Made by a program: the position numbers and the translations under genes. The notes under the pieces are model-generated. The model worked only from the letters and a program-made list of their open reading frames with translations. It searched no databases and had not been told where the DNA came from. From Micromonospora sp. KC723 (GTDB lineage: Bacteria; Actinomycetota; Actinomycetes; Mycobacteriales; Micromonosporaceae): a stretch of 40,316 bases of DNA. Positions 30,951 through 38,855 of this stretch are shown here, one piece after another. How positions within the stretch are numbered: position 1 is the first letter of the stretch; each line of letters starts with the position of its first letter. The DNA lies in the NCBI RefSeq assembly GCF_004348595.1, contig NZ_SMKD01000042.1, forward strand, positions 1 to 40,316. The letters are read 5' to 3'.

Positions 30951-31947
30951 GACGGGACTGCCACGCCGGGCGGTGCCACGGCCGGGATGTCGATGATCGC
31001 GGGACCGCTGTAGGAGGTGGATGCCGCGGTGGCGACGTGGTCGAGGACGTCCACGATCATCGGCGGAGGAGTCTGCGTTTCCTCGACGAGCGCGTCGAGG
31101 AACGGTTCGTGCAACGACTTCTTGTGCAGCGAGTGCTTCACGGCGTCGACGACCTTGGTATCCGGCACGCCTTCGGCTGGGTCCTGGTTGAGGAAGGCCG
31201 TGAGGGTGGCGCTCGCCGCCCGGATCGCGGCGATGTCGGCGCCGGCCAGCAGCGCGCCCTCGATGGCGGTCTTCGGTGGCAGCCGCACCACCACATGACA
31301 GCTCGCTTCGAGCTGCTTGATGGTCTGCTCTTCGGCCTTGTCACGGTCGATCAGCGCGATGACGCGAAAGCCCAGGCTGCGGGCCAGGTCGGCGACGACC
31401 GGGATCTCGCCGATGCCACCGTCCTGGCCGGTGCCGGCCGCAACGAGCCGCACCCCCACCGCCGACAGCGGCGCAGCACCGGGAAGCCGCTGCCGATCCA
31501 CTGTCCCGTAGACCACGAGGTCGTGCGGCCCTTCAGTGATCGCGACCGTCGGGGAGGTCAACGCCGGCAGCAGCTGGGTGTGGAGCTGCCGCATCGCTCT
31601 GATAGCCCGCCGATCCGCCGGTCGTTCCAAACGGTGCCAGGCCCGGACGCCGCCGCGGCGGGTGAGCCGAACGAGTTCTTCCGGCTCAAATGCCCGGGCG
31701 ACCTCGGGCCGGCGCGTTGACAGCCACAGCTGTCCGGCGCTGGCCCGGAGCCGGGCGGCGAGGTGCTCGGCGTTGGCGGTGTCGAGCTGGTCCCCGAAAT
31801 CGTCGGCGAGGATGACCGCGCCGGGCGCGGTCGCCAACATGATCGCCTCCGCGACGCCGAGCATGGCCGCAGCCGTGCTGCCATGACTCGCCAGGGCCAG
31901 CGGGCTGGCCGCGTCCAGGTGCACTGTGGGTTGCAGGGTCCGCAGCG
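30947..31947 (-). pseudogene. OLD-family nuclease C-terminal part (GajA-like), 5' end replaced by IS1380
   Basis: The retained part has the end of an ABC-type ATPase: a signature-like ALASHGSTAAAMLGVAEAIM, Walker B AVILADDFGDQLDTANAEHL and QLWLSTRRPEVARAF. A Toprim domain follows (SPTVAITEGPHDLVVYGTVD with the catalytic Glu, and FRVIALIDRDKAEEQ with the DxD), then a C-terminal helical region. OLD nucleases coupled to UvrD helicases form the Gabija antiphage system. The N-terminal Walker A half is missing. The open frame continues to 32191 only because it runs antisense through the IS1380 relic, so the true junction is near 31947. Confidence 0.75.
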
Positions 31948-32617
31948 TGAAGTTCACCGTCGGCTGGACGATCACCGCCATCGACGAGACGGCGATCGCC
32001 GGCCTGCCCGAACATGCCTGGACCGACGGTCTGCGGCAGGACGGCACCGCCACCGACACTGCGCAGGTCGCCGAACTGACCGGCCTCAACCAGCGGACCG
32101 GCAACTGGATGACCGGGCTGCGGCTGATCGTGCGCCGGACCAGGCCGTCCGCCCGGCACGCCAAACAGCTCACCGCCCTGGAACGGGCCACCGGCTGGCG
32201 CTATCAGATCGTGGCCACCAACATCACCCGTGGTCACGGCGTTGCGGGCTCACATCAGCCGCAATGGCTCGATGCGCTCCATCGCGCTCACGCCGGTGTG
32301 GAGGACCAGGTCCGGCACGGCAAGGCGATGGGCCTGCGCAACCTGCCGTCGCAGGCCTGGACCGTTAACCGCGGCTGGGCCCTGGCCGCGAACATCGCCG
32401 CCGACCTGACCTGCTGGCTGCGGTTACTCGGCCTGCACGACCAGATCGGCCTCGCCCACGCCCACGCGACACCCTGCGCTACCGGCTGCGGCACCTGCCC
32501 GCGAAACTCGCCACCCACGCCCGCCGCCGGGTCCTGTCCATTCCCGACACCTGGCCCTGGGCCGACGCCTTCCTGACCTGCTGGCAACACCTCACCCGCC
32601 TGTCCCTGACCACCTGA
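31948..32617 (+). pseudogene. IS1380-family transposase, C-terminal part with frameshift
   Basis: The plus strand reads AIDETAIAGLPEHAWTDGLR ... RTGNWMTGLRLIVRRTRPSA ... GWRYQIVATNI ... AGVEDQVRHGKAMGLRNLPS then NRGWALAANIAADLTCWLRL, characteristic of the C-terminal half of IS1380 transposases. A frameshift near 32468 separates this from TLRYRLRHLPAKLATHARRR and TWPWADAFLTCWQHLTRLSL, ending in TGA at 32615-32617. The N-terminal half is absent. The insertion removed the 5' half of the GajA-like gene. Confidence 0.75.
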
Positions 32618-33427
32618 CCCCGGCCGACCGCCCCTACCAGCAGAAAGGCCGCACCGGTCCCGGAGACCCAGCGCGTCCGCAGCGACACGCGGCAACCCGG
32701 CACCCACCTTTAGCGGACAAAAAGGTCATACCGAAACGGACGACGAGGGATCAAAACCTCTGACGGATCGAGGCCAAGACTCGTTCCACGGCGGCGCGTT
32801 AAACGTTTCCACGTACAGCGAGACGCAAGCGTCGAGGTGCTGCTTCGTCATCGTGCTGATCACCAGCACAGGATGTCACGTTCCATCGGGCGGGTCGTGG
32901 CCGCTCGTCGGCTACGTCCGTACGTCTTCCGGAGCGACCGCATGCCACTCATACCGACTCGGAGGCGTTGCGCGCATACGCGTCAGGGTCTACCGCGGCC
33001 CTGGCGGACAGACTTCGGTGGCAAGGACCACGCTCGGAACATGGTGGAATGACAACGGACAGACTTCACTGGCAACGGACAGTGGCGAGCTGCAGGGCGA
33101 GCTTCTCGTTCTGGCCCAGGAAACGGATGGTTTTGTTGGCGAGTTGAGTTCCGGGGCCAGATCTCGCTGAGTTCGGGCGCCGGCGAGATCTTGCAGAACT
33201 CAATGAGGCTTTCCGGGTAACCGGCTGAGTGCGGTTAATGGCGGGCGCTGATCTTCGGTGTGCGGATGCGCGTCGCCGGGGGCCTGCGTGCGGACGGCCA
33301 CGCGGGTCCGGCGCGGATACATGCGCCGGACGTGCTGCTGGCGACTATTCCGACGCGGCTGGCTACCAGGCGGGTGTTCGCGACGTACCTGGGAGGGGGT
33401 CCGGGCGTGACGCGGCGTCCTCGGTCG
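32618..33427. other. Non-coding stretch with IS21-like terminal repeats
   Basis: No convincing gene in ~800 bp. The only structure seen is a repeated unit at 33005-33079 (listed separately). Short open frames here lack family resemblance or good starts. Confidence 0.4.
33005..33079. repeat. Direct repeat resembling multi-copy IS21 ends
   Basis: GGACAGACTTCGGTGGCAAG near 33006-33025 and GGACAGACTTCACTGGCAAC near 33058-33077 are directly repeated, and a third partial CAACGGACAGTGGC follows. Several IS21-family elements carry repeated transposase-binding sites of this kind at their ends. No istA or istB lies next to it; an istA start fragment is at ~36.6 kb. Confidence 0.5.
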
Positions 33428-33466
33428 CCGTGGGCGTGCGGGACAGCCTGTTCCGCACGCCCACGG
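33428..33466 (-). terminator. Terminator of the small secreted-protein gene
   Basis: A 14-bp perfect stem (33428-33441 with 33453-33466) extends inward by GACA/TGTT pairing with one wobble, leaving a 3-nt loop. It sits 4 bp past the stop codon of the minus-strand gene at 33471. Confidence 0.7.
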
Positions 33467-33470
33467 GCGG

Positions 33471-33956
33471 TCACATCGGCTCGCCGCAGTGGTGGGCGGG
33501 GCTGTTGGTGTTGGTCAGGCAGGCGCGGATGAACAGGCCCTTGATGTGGTCGGCGCGCATGTAACCCCGAACGCCGTTTCTTCCTTCTGTCCCGTCGTAG
33601 ACCCAGTCCCGCTTGTCGGTGGGTGGGACCTTGTAGTGGATCTTGCCGTCGGTGCCCGTCCACTCCAGCCGCGGGGTGGCACCGGCGCCGTCGGCGAGGG
33701 TGTCCTCGACGTAGTAGTGGGTCCACGTGTAGTAGTAGCCGTTGCCCATCGACTTCCAGCACAGGATTGCGTCGACATAAGCGCCGCCGCCGTTGAAATG
33801 GTTGCTGGTCTTTACGTTGCGGCCGTTGGTGAAGCCCCTGTCCGCGCACGCCTGCGGAGGAGCTGCGGCGGCTGCTGCGGCGGGGAGTACGAGGCTTCCC
33901 GTGACGGCCACGGCGGTGGCGGCGAGGGCGACGGCGGTTCGGGTGAGTCTGTTCAC
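33471..33956 (-). CDS. Small secreted protein with four cysteines, unknown function
   Basis: A 161-aa protein. VNRLTRTAVALAATAVAVTG then SLVLPAAAAAAAPPQ is a signal peptide. The mature part is rich in aromatic and charged residues (HFNGGGAYVDAILCWKSMGN; YYYTWTHYYVEDTLADG; GKIHYKVPPTDKRDWVYDG; GVRGYMRADHIKGLFIRACL) and has four Cys (QACADR, ILCWK, RACLTN, HHCGEP), probably two disulphides. GTG 33956 is chosen because AGGAG lies 8 nt upstream. I do not recognise the family. Confidence 0.8.
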   Translation of the reverse strand: MNRLTRTAVALAATAVAVTGSLVLPAAAAAAAPPQACADRGFTNGRNVKTSNHFNGGGAYVDAILCWKSMGNGYYYTWTHYYVEDTLADGAGATPRLEWTGTDGKIHYKVPPTDKRDWVYDGTEGRNGVRGYMRADHIKGLFIRACLTNTNSPAHHCGEPM

Positions 33957-34077
33957 TGGGCGGCTCCTGGTCCGGTGTGATCGCCGTCTAATGTGATTCT
34001 CCGCTTCAGCGAACGAGACAACGCCATCAGGCAGACGAAGTCTTCGATGAGCGCTTTGGCCGTTCCACGATCGAGGC

Positions 34078-35358
34078 TCAACGTGACATCGCCTGACCGA
34101 CCGGCGACACCGAGGCGGCGTCGACCCGCACTTGCCGCAGCAGAGGCAGCACGGACAGGGCACAGGCGGCGCAGGTCCCACTGATCACTATCCAGCTCAC
34201 TCGCTCGGTGAGCAGCGCGGCCGCCACCGTAGTGGCCAGCGTCATGCCGCTGTACTGCGCGGAGCCGTTGAGGGCCAAGGCGGTTCCCCGGATCTCCGGT
34301 TGGAGCTCACTGACCAGCGATGTCAGGCAGGGCTGCCCCACGCCGACTGCCGTGCCCCAGAGGATGTAGGCAACGAGGACGGGCGCCACTCGGTCGCCGA
34401 GCAATGTCACGGAGAGCACCCCGCCGGCGGCCACCAGGGCCGCGACGACCATCACCCGCCGTTTGCCGAACCGATCCGCGAGGCGGCCGCCGAACAGAGC
34501 GCCCGCCATGCTTCCCGCGCCCGAACCCATGATCGCCAGGCCGGTGTCCGCCTCGTCGAAGCCGAAGCGCTCTGCGAAAAACACTCCGATGTTGGTGAAC
34601 ATGCCGTACAGCCCAGCGCTCCACAGCAGGGTGGCGGCTAGCACAAACAGCACCGCCGGGGTCCGCACGGCGCCGCGCAGGACACCCAGGTAGACGCCCA
34701 TGACTCCGGTGGCCACCCGCTGCTCGCGCAACGGCGAGGCCATCACCGGCAACATCGCCAAGGCTGAGAGAAGCACCACCGCCGTGGCGCTGGCGATGAG
34801 GAAGAACGCCGCCCGCCAGTTCGTCAGGTGGGCCAGGTACGACGCGAGCGGGGCGCCCAGCACCGAGGCGCTGAGAAGGCCGGCGACGACCTTGCCGATG
34901 GCCCTGCCGCGCTCCTGGAATCCGTGAGTGTCCGAGACCATCGCATAGACGGATGGCATGATCATCCCGGCTCCCGCGCCGGACACCGCACGCACGGCCA
35001 ACAGGAACGCGAAGGTGGAGCCGACTGCGGTGAGGATGTTGCCCAGGATGAACGTTGCCAGGCCGGACACCAGCACTATCCGGCGGCCCCAGCGGTCCGA
35101 CATGGCGCCGAACAGTGGCGCGGAGACGGCGAACAGCAGGGCATACATCGTCACCAGCAAGCCACCGGAGCGAGGGTCCAGCTCGGCGGATCTCGCAATC
35201 TCCGGAATGAGCGGCACCACCATCATGGCGTCGAAGCCGATGAGGAACGCGCTGGCTGCTTCGCCGGATATGTGCGTCGCTGCGTGAGCTACGGCATCGG
35301 ATCCCTCACCCCAGTCACCGACAACGTCCCGGCCACCCCGGAGATGTGCGACCTGCAC
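34078..35358 (-). CDS. MFS transporter (DHA1-type), 5' end fused to foreign sequence
   Basis: A 12-helix major-facilitator protein. Helix 1 is SAFLIGFDAMMVVPLIPEIA. Motif A is FGAMSDRWGRRIVLVSG, the second-half equivalent is GGRLADRFGKRRVMVVAA, and motif C-like AVSGAGAGMIMPSVYAMVS. Such proteins export drugs or sugars by proton exchange. The first ~35 residues (MQVAHLRGGRDVVGDWGEGS) are antisense to a TetR remnant, so the native start has been deleted. Translation may now begin at GTG 35358 or a nearby codon. All membrane helices appear intact, so a functional protein is possible if transcribed. Confidence 0.8.
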   Translation of the reverse strand: MQVAHLRGGRDVVGDWGEGSDAVAHAATHISGEAASAFLIGFDAMMVVPLIPEIARSAELDPRSGGLLVTMYALLFAVSAPLFGAMSDRWGRRIVLVSGLATFILGNILTAVGSTFAFLLAVRAVSGAGAGMIMPSVYAMVSDTHGFQERGRAIGKVVAGLLSASVLGAPLASYLAHLTNWRAAFFLIASATAVVLLSALAMLPVMASPLREQRVATGVMGVYLGVLRGAVRTPAVLFVLAATLLWSAGLYGMFTNIGVFFAERFGFDEADTGLAIMGSGAGSMAGALFGGRLADRFGKRRVMVVAALVAAGGVLSVTLLGDRVAPVLVAYILWGTAVGVGQPCLTSLVSELQPEIRGTALALNGSAQYSGMTLATTVAAALLTERVSWIVISGTCAACALSVLPLLRQVRVDAASVSPVGQAMSR

Positions 35359-35631
35359 GGTCGGGCCCTGGAACTGACCGGCCGGCTGGTGACCCGAAGC
35401 CAGCTCGCCGGAGCCGTCCGCCAGGACGTCACCGCAGCCGATGTCTGGTCCCTGCTGACTCAGCTCGGCCGGCAGAACGCCTGGCTAACGCGACAGGAGG
35501 ACGACCTCATGCGGCAGCGGCTGCTCACGATCACGCTGGCTGGGCTGCGACCGCAACCTGATCAGGACCCGTTGCCGGGCGAGCCGCTCGACACCGCGCG
35601 CTACAAGGAACTCTGGCGCGTCGCCGAATGA
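35285..35631 (+). pseudogene. TetR-family regulator, C-terminal domain only
   Basis: The plus strand reads NVPATPEMCDLHGRALELTG then QLAGAVRQDVTAADVWSLLT and RQRLLTITLAGLRPQPDQDP, matching the ligand-binding C-terminal domain of TetR regulators (AVR.DVT..D...L; R....L..GLR). The helix-turn-helix domain is absent. It lies head-to-head with the MFS gene, exactly where a divergent tetR would be. One deletion probably removed the tetR 5' half, the shared promoter and the MFS start. Confidence 0.65.
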
Positions 35632-35689
35632 ACGGGCAGGGCCTCGCCTGTACGCAGAACCCGTGCGGGATCGGACTTGAAAGCCGCAC

Positions 35690-35930
35690 CTGGGCCGCAG
35701 CGGTGGTGGTAGAAATAGTTGTGGGGCTCACGCATTCGCCGTCACCGCCGCGGCACCGCTCGGAGCGCATTCGGCCGAGGATCTCGACCGGCAGGTCACG
35801 CAGCAGCCAGGCGATGCGCGGTGCCTCGTAGTCGGCGTCGAGCACGATCAGGATGTCGAAATCTCCGGGCAGCCACTGCCCGCGTCGATCAGGCGGTCGA
35901 CGAGTTGGCGGATCTGTGTACAGGTGATCG
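35690..35930 (-). pseudogene. Fragment of an IS4/IS701-like transposase
   Basis: The minus strand reads TQIRQLVDRLIDAG, then after a one-base shift QWLPGDFDILIVLDADYEAP and RIAWLLRDLPVEILGRMRSE. The D(A/S)(G/D)YD.PR.A.LL.DLPV...GR.RS.R segment is that of DDE transposases common in Streptomyces. Both ends are missing. Confidence 0.6.
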
Positions 35931-35967
35931 TGGTGGGCTTGGCAAACCCGGGCGCTCGCCGACTGTC

Positions 35968-36432
35968 CTATAGAGAGTCGGTTCCGTCTTGTTCCGGTCG
36001 GTCATGTCCTGTGCCGGTCACGTCCTGGACCGATCGGGACAGGACACAGAATTCGTTTCCCTCGGGATCGGCCAACACGGTCCAGGTGGCGCCCGGTCCT
36101 TGGCCGACATTGACGTGCCGCGCGCCGAGTGCCAGTAGCCGGTCGACCTCCGCAGCGGCCGTGCTGCCGTCGGCGCGCAGGTCGAGGTGCAAGCGGTTCT
36201 TGACAGTCTTGTGCTCCGGCACGCGCAGCACATCGGTGGCGGGCCAGACGTTGTCCGCCGGGGCGATGCTGATGCTGCCGTCCGTGCTCTCCTCGACGAT
36301 CCGCCATCCGAGTACGGCGGCCCAAAAGTCCGCGACGGGGCGCGGCTGGAGTGCGTCAATGGCGATTACCGAGATGCGACTGGTCCTCGTTGCGGAGTAC
36401 CCACACCAGTCATGGATCAACACGCTGGTCAT
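35968..36432 (-). CDS. VOC-family (glyoxalase/bleomycin-resistance fold) protein
   Basis: A 154-aa protein with the VOC beta-alpha-beta pattern: RISVIAIDALQPRPVADFWA then AVLGWRIVEESTDGSISIAP, RLHLDLRADGSTAAAEVDRL, LGARHVNVGQGPGATWTVLA, and DPEGNEFCVLSRS. The family includes lyases, dioxygenases and drug-sequestering proteins; this single-module type is usually annotated only as VOC. ATG 36432 is used, and the first ~20 residues are not conserved-looking. Confidence 0.85.
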   Translation of the reverse strand: MTSVLIHDWCGYSATRTSRISVIAIDALQPRPVADFWAAVLGWRIVEESTDGSISIAPADNVWPATDVLRVPEHKTVKNRLHLDLRADGSTAAAEVDRLLALGARHVNVGQGPGATWTVLADPEGNEFCVLSRSVQDVTGTGHDRPEQDGTDSL

Positions 36433-36559
36433 CCTGAGCTGGTTGGCGCGATGCGGGGTGGGTGCCAGCCGCGCACGCACAGGCCCGCACCGGAATGAGA
36501 ACAGCAGCGCACCGAACGCCTACTGCCGGAGGAGCAGGCGGGCCGAGCCGGTCACACTG

Positions 36560-36631
36560 GCGCCGCCGGTGATCTCGACGAATCGCCTCGAACAGCTCCA
36601 CACGGGACCGGGCCACAAAAGGCCTCTCCAC
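36560..36631 (-). pseudogene. IS21 IstA N-terminal fragment
   Basis: From GTG 36631 the minus strand reads ERPFVARSRVELFEAIRRDH then RR, matching the IstA start (V.R.ELFE.IRRDHR..) before decaying. This may be the other end of the IS21 element whose repeats are at 33.0 kb. Confidence 0.4.
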
Positions 36632-36799
36632 TACGGAGAGTTGATCCGTCCACCAAAGGCCCAGTGGGGCTAGTTCAAGCCGTCACAGGCTTCGATCAAT
36701 CTCCGCGCCCGGGCCAACTCAAGCCGTCCGGGTGGGGCCGAGCCGGACCGTCAAAATCAACCTTCCGACGGCGGACCGCGCCGCAGGTCGCTCCGAGGC

Positions 36800-36832
36800 C
36801 TACCGCAGATAATAAGCGGTTATCTGCGGTAG
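36800..36832. repeat. 13-7-13 perfect palindrome, lox/dif-like
   Basis: CTACCGCAGATAA (36800-36812) and TTATCTGCGGTAG (36820-36832) are perfect inverted repeats around a 7-nt spacer TAAGCGG. It is AT-richer than its surroundings. The geometry is that of tyrosine-recombinase core sites, with two 11-13 bp arms and a 6-8 bp overlap. It lies 3 bp beyond a GntR remnant's stop codon, and no recombinase gene adjoins it. A simple hairpin stop signal is the alternative. Confidence 0.75.
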
Positions 36833-36835
36833 CGA

Positions 36836-37035
36836 TCAGGGGCCGTTGGGGAGCCGGTCGTAGTGAAGCGTCACGGCGTCGGCGGCCAGGAGGACGCGGA
36901 GCGCTTCGACCGGGGCGCCGGTCTCGTCGCGGGTGGCGCGCCAGAGGTCGTGGACGACCGCGCCCAGGGTCAGGTCGAGTGCTTCCCGCTCGGCGGGGAG
37001 GTACCGGGCACCGCGGAGTAATCGCGTCGGGGAGG
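36836..37035 (-). pseudogene. GntR-family regulator, C-terminal UTRA fragment
   Basis: The minus strand reads RGARYLPAEREALDLTLGAV then VHDLWRATRDETGAPVEALR and VLLAADAVTLHYDRLPNGP, ending at a TGA at 36836. The pattern (ALDL..G..V....R...DE.G.PVE.......AD...L.Y.LP) is that of the last part of UTRA ligand-binding domains in GntR/HutC regulators. The DNA-binding part is missing. Confidence 0.6.
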
Positions 37036-37040
37036 ACGTA

Positions 37041-37073
37041 CGAGGCCCGGAGCGCCAAGCGCTCCGGGCCTCG
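37041..37073 (-). terminator. Terminator of the DUF1330 gene
   Basis: A perfect 15-bp stem CGAGGCCCGGAGCGC (37041-37055) with its complement at 37059-37073 and a 3-nt loop. It lies 39 bp past the stop codon of the minus-strand gene at 37113. Confidence 0.8.
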
Positions 37074-37112
37074 AGTCATTGAAGCTTCAGTGAAGTTCCG
37101 ACTGGACCTCGG

Positions 37113-37409
37113 TCAGTCGAGGCCTTCGATGATGCGGAAGTCGCGCTCGAAGCCGTCGGGGAGTTCGGCCAGCGCCTCCTGGTAGGCCGCGCTCGCGCGT
37201 GCGGCGACCGCCTGTTCGAAGCTGTCGAACTCGATCAGGACGACGCGCTCGGCGATTCCGGCTTCGTGTGCGTCGACCCGACTGCCGACGCTGGCGAGCA
37301 CCCGCCCGCCCGCGGCCGCGACAGCTAGACCTGCCAGTTCGTTGTAGACATCAAGCTTCGCGGGGTCATCGATGGTGGGGTAGACGCTGACCCAGTAGCC
37401 CTTGGGCAT
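37113..37409 (-). CDS. DUF1330-family protein
   Basis: A 98-aa ferredoxin-like alpha/beta protein: MPKGYWVSVYPTIDDPAKLD, AAGGRVLASVGSRVDAHEAG, ERVVLIEFDSFEQAVAARAS, AYQEALAELPDGFERDFRII. The RVVLIEFxSxEQAxAxxxSxxYQ pattern is diagnostic of DUF1330 (dimeric alpha-beta barrel). Function is not established. GGAGG precedes ATG 37409. It diverges from an hxlR-type regulator whose putative operators lie in the shared promoter region. Confidence 0.92.
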   Translation of the reverse strand: MPKGYWVSVYPTIDDPAKLDVYNELAGLAVAAAGGRVLASVGSRVDAHEAGIAERVVLIEFDSFEQAVAARASAAYQEALAELPDGFERDFRIIEGLD

Positions 37410-37430
37410 GGAACCTCCAGTGTTGGGATG

Positions 37431-37453
37431 AGTGCTTCGGATTCCGAAGCACT
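37431..37453. promoter_or_regulatory. Operator 1 for the HxlR-type regulator
   Basis: A 23-bp palindrome (all but the central base) centred at 37442 with core GCTTCGGATTCCGAAGC, 22 bp from the DUF1330 start codon. The same core recurs at 37474-37492. Confidence 0.8.
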
Positions 37454-37473
37454 GCCGCGATGTGCGATACTGC

Positions 37474-37492
37474 CGCTTCGGAATCCGAAGCG
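37474..37492. promoter_or_regulatory. Operator 2 for the HxlR-type regulator
   Basis: A 19-bp palindrome centred at 37483 with core GCTTCGGAATCCGAAGC, differing from operator 1 only at the central base. Centre-to-centre distance is 41 bp, about four helical turns, so two dimers would sit on one face of the DNA. Confidence 0.8.
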
Positions 37493-37510
37493 CAAAGTTG
37501 ACGGAGAGTC

Positions 37511-37903
37511 ATGAACGCGTCGCCGACGCCCATGCCGGGCCGGCCAGTCCGCGGTTCCACCACGGGCCGATCGTTGATGGCGGCACTGGACCTGTTCGGG
37601 CGCCGCTGGACTCTGCGCATCATCTGGGAGCTGGGGAACGAACCGCTCGGTTTCCGGCTGCTGCAGCGGCGCTGCGACGGCATGTCGTCAAGCGTCCTGC
37701 GGCAACGGCTCACAGAGCTCCAAGAGGCTCGGCTCGCCGAGGTGCTGCGCGACGGCAGCTACACCCTCACCCCGCTCGGCCACGACGCCCGCGAGGCCCT
37801 CGGTCCGGTCATCGAGTGGTCGCTGCGGTGGGCTGCCGAGCTTGCCGACGCCCCGCCCACTGCCGCCGAGGATGCCGGAGACAGCCAGCGCAACCGGTTC
37901 TGA
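37511..37903 (+). CDS. HxlR-family transcriptional regulator
   Basis: A 130-aa MarR-like winged-helix protein: ALDLFGRRWTLRIIWELGNE then PLGFRLLQRRCDGMSSSVLR, QRLTELQEARLAEVLRDGSY and TLTPLGHDAREALGPVIEWS. The G.RW.L.I...L, R...L, S..L.QRL.EL and Y.LT..G segments define HxlR. Family members commonly repress a divergent gene and respond to reactive electrophiles or quinones. The two GCTTCGGAWTCCGAAGC palindromes in the 101-bp gap are the likely sites. GGAGAG precedes ATG 37511. Confidence 0.92.
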   Translation: MNASPTPMPGRPVRGSTTGRSLMAALDLFGRRWTLRIIWELGNEPLGFRLLQRRCDGMSSSVLRQRLTELQEARLAEVLRDGSYTLTPLGHDAREALGPVIEWSLRWAAELADAPPTAAEDAGDSQRNRF

Positions 37904-37967
37904 CAGCGGTTCGCGCGCGAGACACCTCAATTTCGGCTCGTAACCACAGGTCTGGAGACCACGGAGC

Positions 37968-38855
37968 ATGACAGAGTTCCCCTCACAGGCGGCGCGAACC
38001 GCCGTCGCCGCTGCCCTGGCCGAGGATGAGTCGGGCCAGGACATCACCACCGCGTGGAGCGTTCCCGAAGGCCTGGCGGCCGTGGCCGAGATCCGCGCCC
38101 GGCAATGCGGCATCGCCGGCGGTCTCCCCGTGGTCGCCGAGGTCTTCGCCCAGGTCGACCCCGAGGTCACAGTGGAAGCGCTCGTCCCCGACGGCGCCCG
38201 GCTGACCGGCGACGATGTCCTGGTGCGCCTGTCCGGCTCGGCGCGCAGCCTGATCACCGGGGAGCGAACGGCGCTGAACTTCCTGCAACGCATGTGCGGC
38301 ATCGCGACGCTCACCGACCGCTACGTCCAGGCCGTGGCCGGGACCGAGGCGCGCATTCTGGACACCCGCAAGACGGCGCCGGGCCTGCGCGCCCTGGACA
38401 AGTACGCGGTGACCGTCGGCGGCGGCCGCAACCACCGGCTCAACCTCGCGGCGATGGTGCTGCTCAAGGAGAACCACATCGCCGCGGCAGGCGGCGTCAC
38501 CACCGCGATCGACGCGGTCCGGCGCGGGATGGCGCGCACCGGGCAGGAGGCGGAGACCGATGTCGAGGTGCAGACCGTGGCGCAGGCCGTGGAGGCCCTC
38601 GATGCCGGGGCCCGCTGGATCATGCTCGACAACATGCCAGTGGCCGACATCGAAATGGTCGTGAAAATCCGGGCCGAGCGTGCCGACGCCTCCCTGATCA
38701 TGCTGGAGGCCTCGGGCACCGTCCGTCTGGACAGCGTCCGCGCCATCGCCGAGACGGGAGTCGACCTCATCTCGGTCGGCGCGTTGACGCACAGCGCGCC
38801 CGCGCTGGACCTGACGATGCTGCTGACGACCGACCCGGTGCCATGCCTGAGGTAG
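37968..38855 (+). CDS. nadC: Nicotinate-nucleotide pyrophosphorylase (quinolinate phosphoribosyltransferase)
   Basis: A 295-aa protein with the NadC layout. The N-terminal domain has DESGQDITTAWSVPEG, GIAGGLPVVAEVFAQ and SLITGERTALNFLQRMCGIA. The alpha/beta barrel has ILDTRKTAPGLRALDKYAVT, VGGGRNHRLNLAAMVLLKEN, ETDVEVQTVAQAVEALDAGA, WIMLDNMPV, LEASGTVRLDSVRAIAETGV and DLISVGALTHSAPALDLTM. It converts quinolinate and PRPP to nicotinate mononucleotide and CO2 in NAD synthesis. The usual nadA/nadB neighbours are absent and a phzF-like start overlaps its end, so this may be a second copy or one recruited to another pathway. The start has CGGAGC immediately upstream. Confidence 0.95.
   Translation: MTEFPSQAARTAVAAALAEDESGQDITTAWSVPEGLAAVAEIRARQCGIAGGLPVVAEVFAQVDPEVTVEALVPDGARLTGDDVLVRLSGSARSLITGERTALNFLQRMCGIATLTDRYVQAVAGTEARILDTRKTAPGLRALDKYAVTVGGGRNHRLNLAAMVLLKENHIAAAGGVTTAIDAVRRGMARTGQEAETDVEVQTVAQAVEALDAGARWIMLDNMPVADIEMVVKIRAERADASLIMLEASGTVRLDSVRAIAETGVDLISVGALTHSAPALDLTMLLTTDPVPCLR

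Noticed and set aside
31948..32191. N-terminal extension of the GajA-like frame
   Set aside because: It is antisense to IS1380 transposase sequence and has no ATPase motifs.
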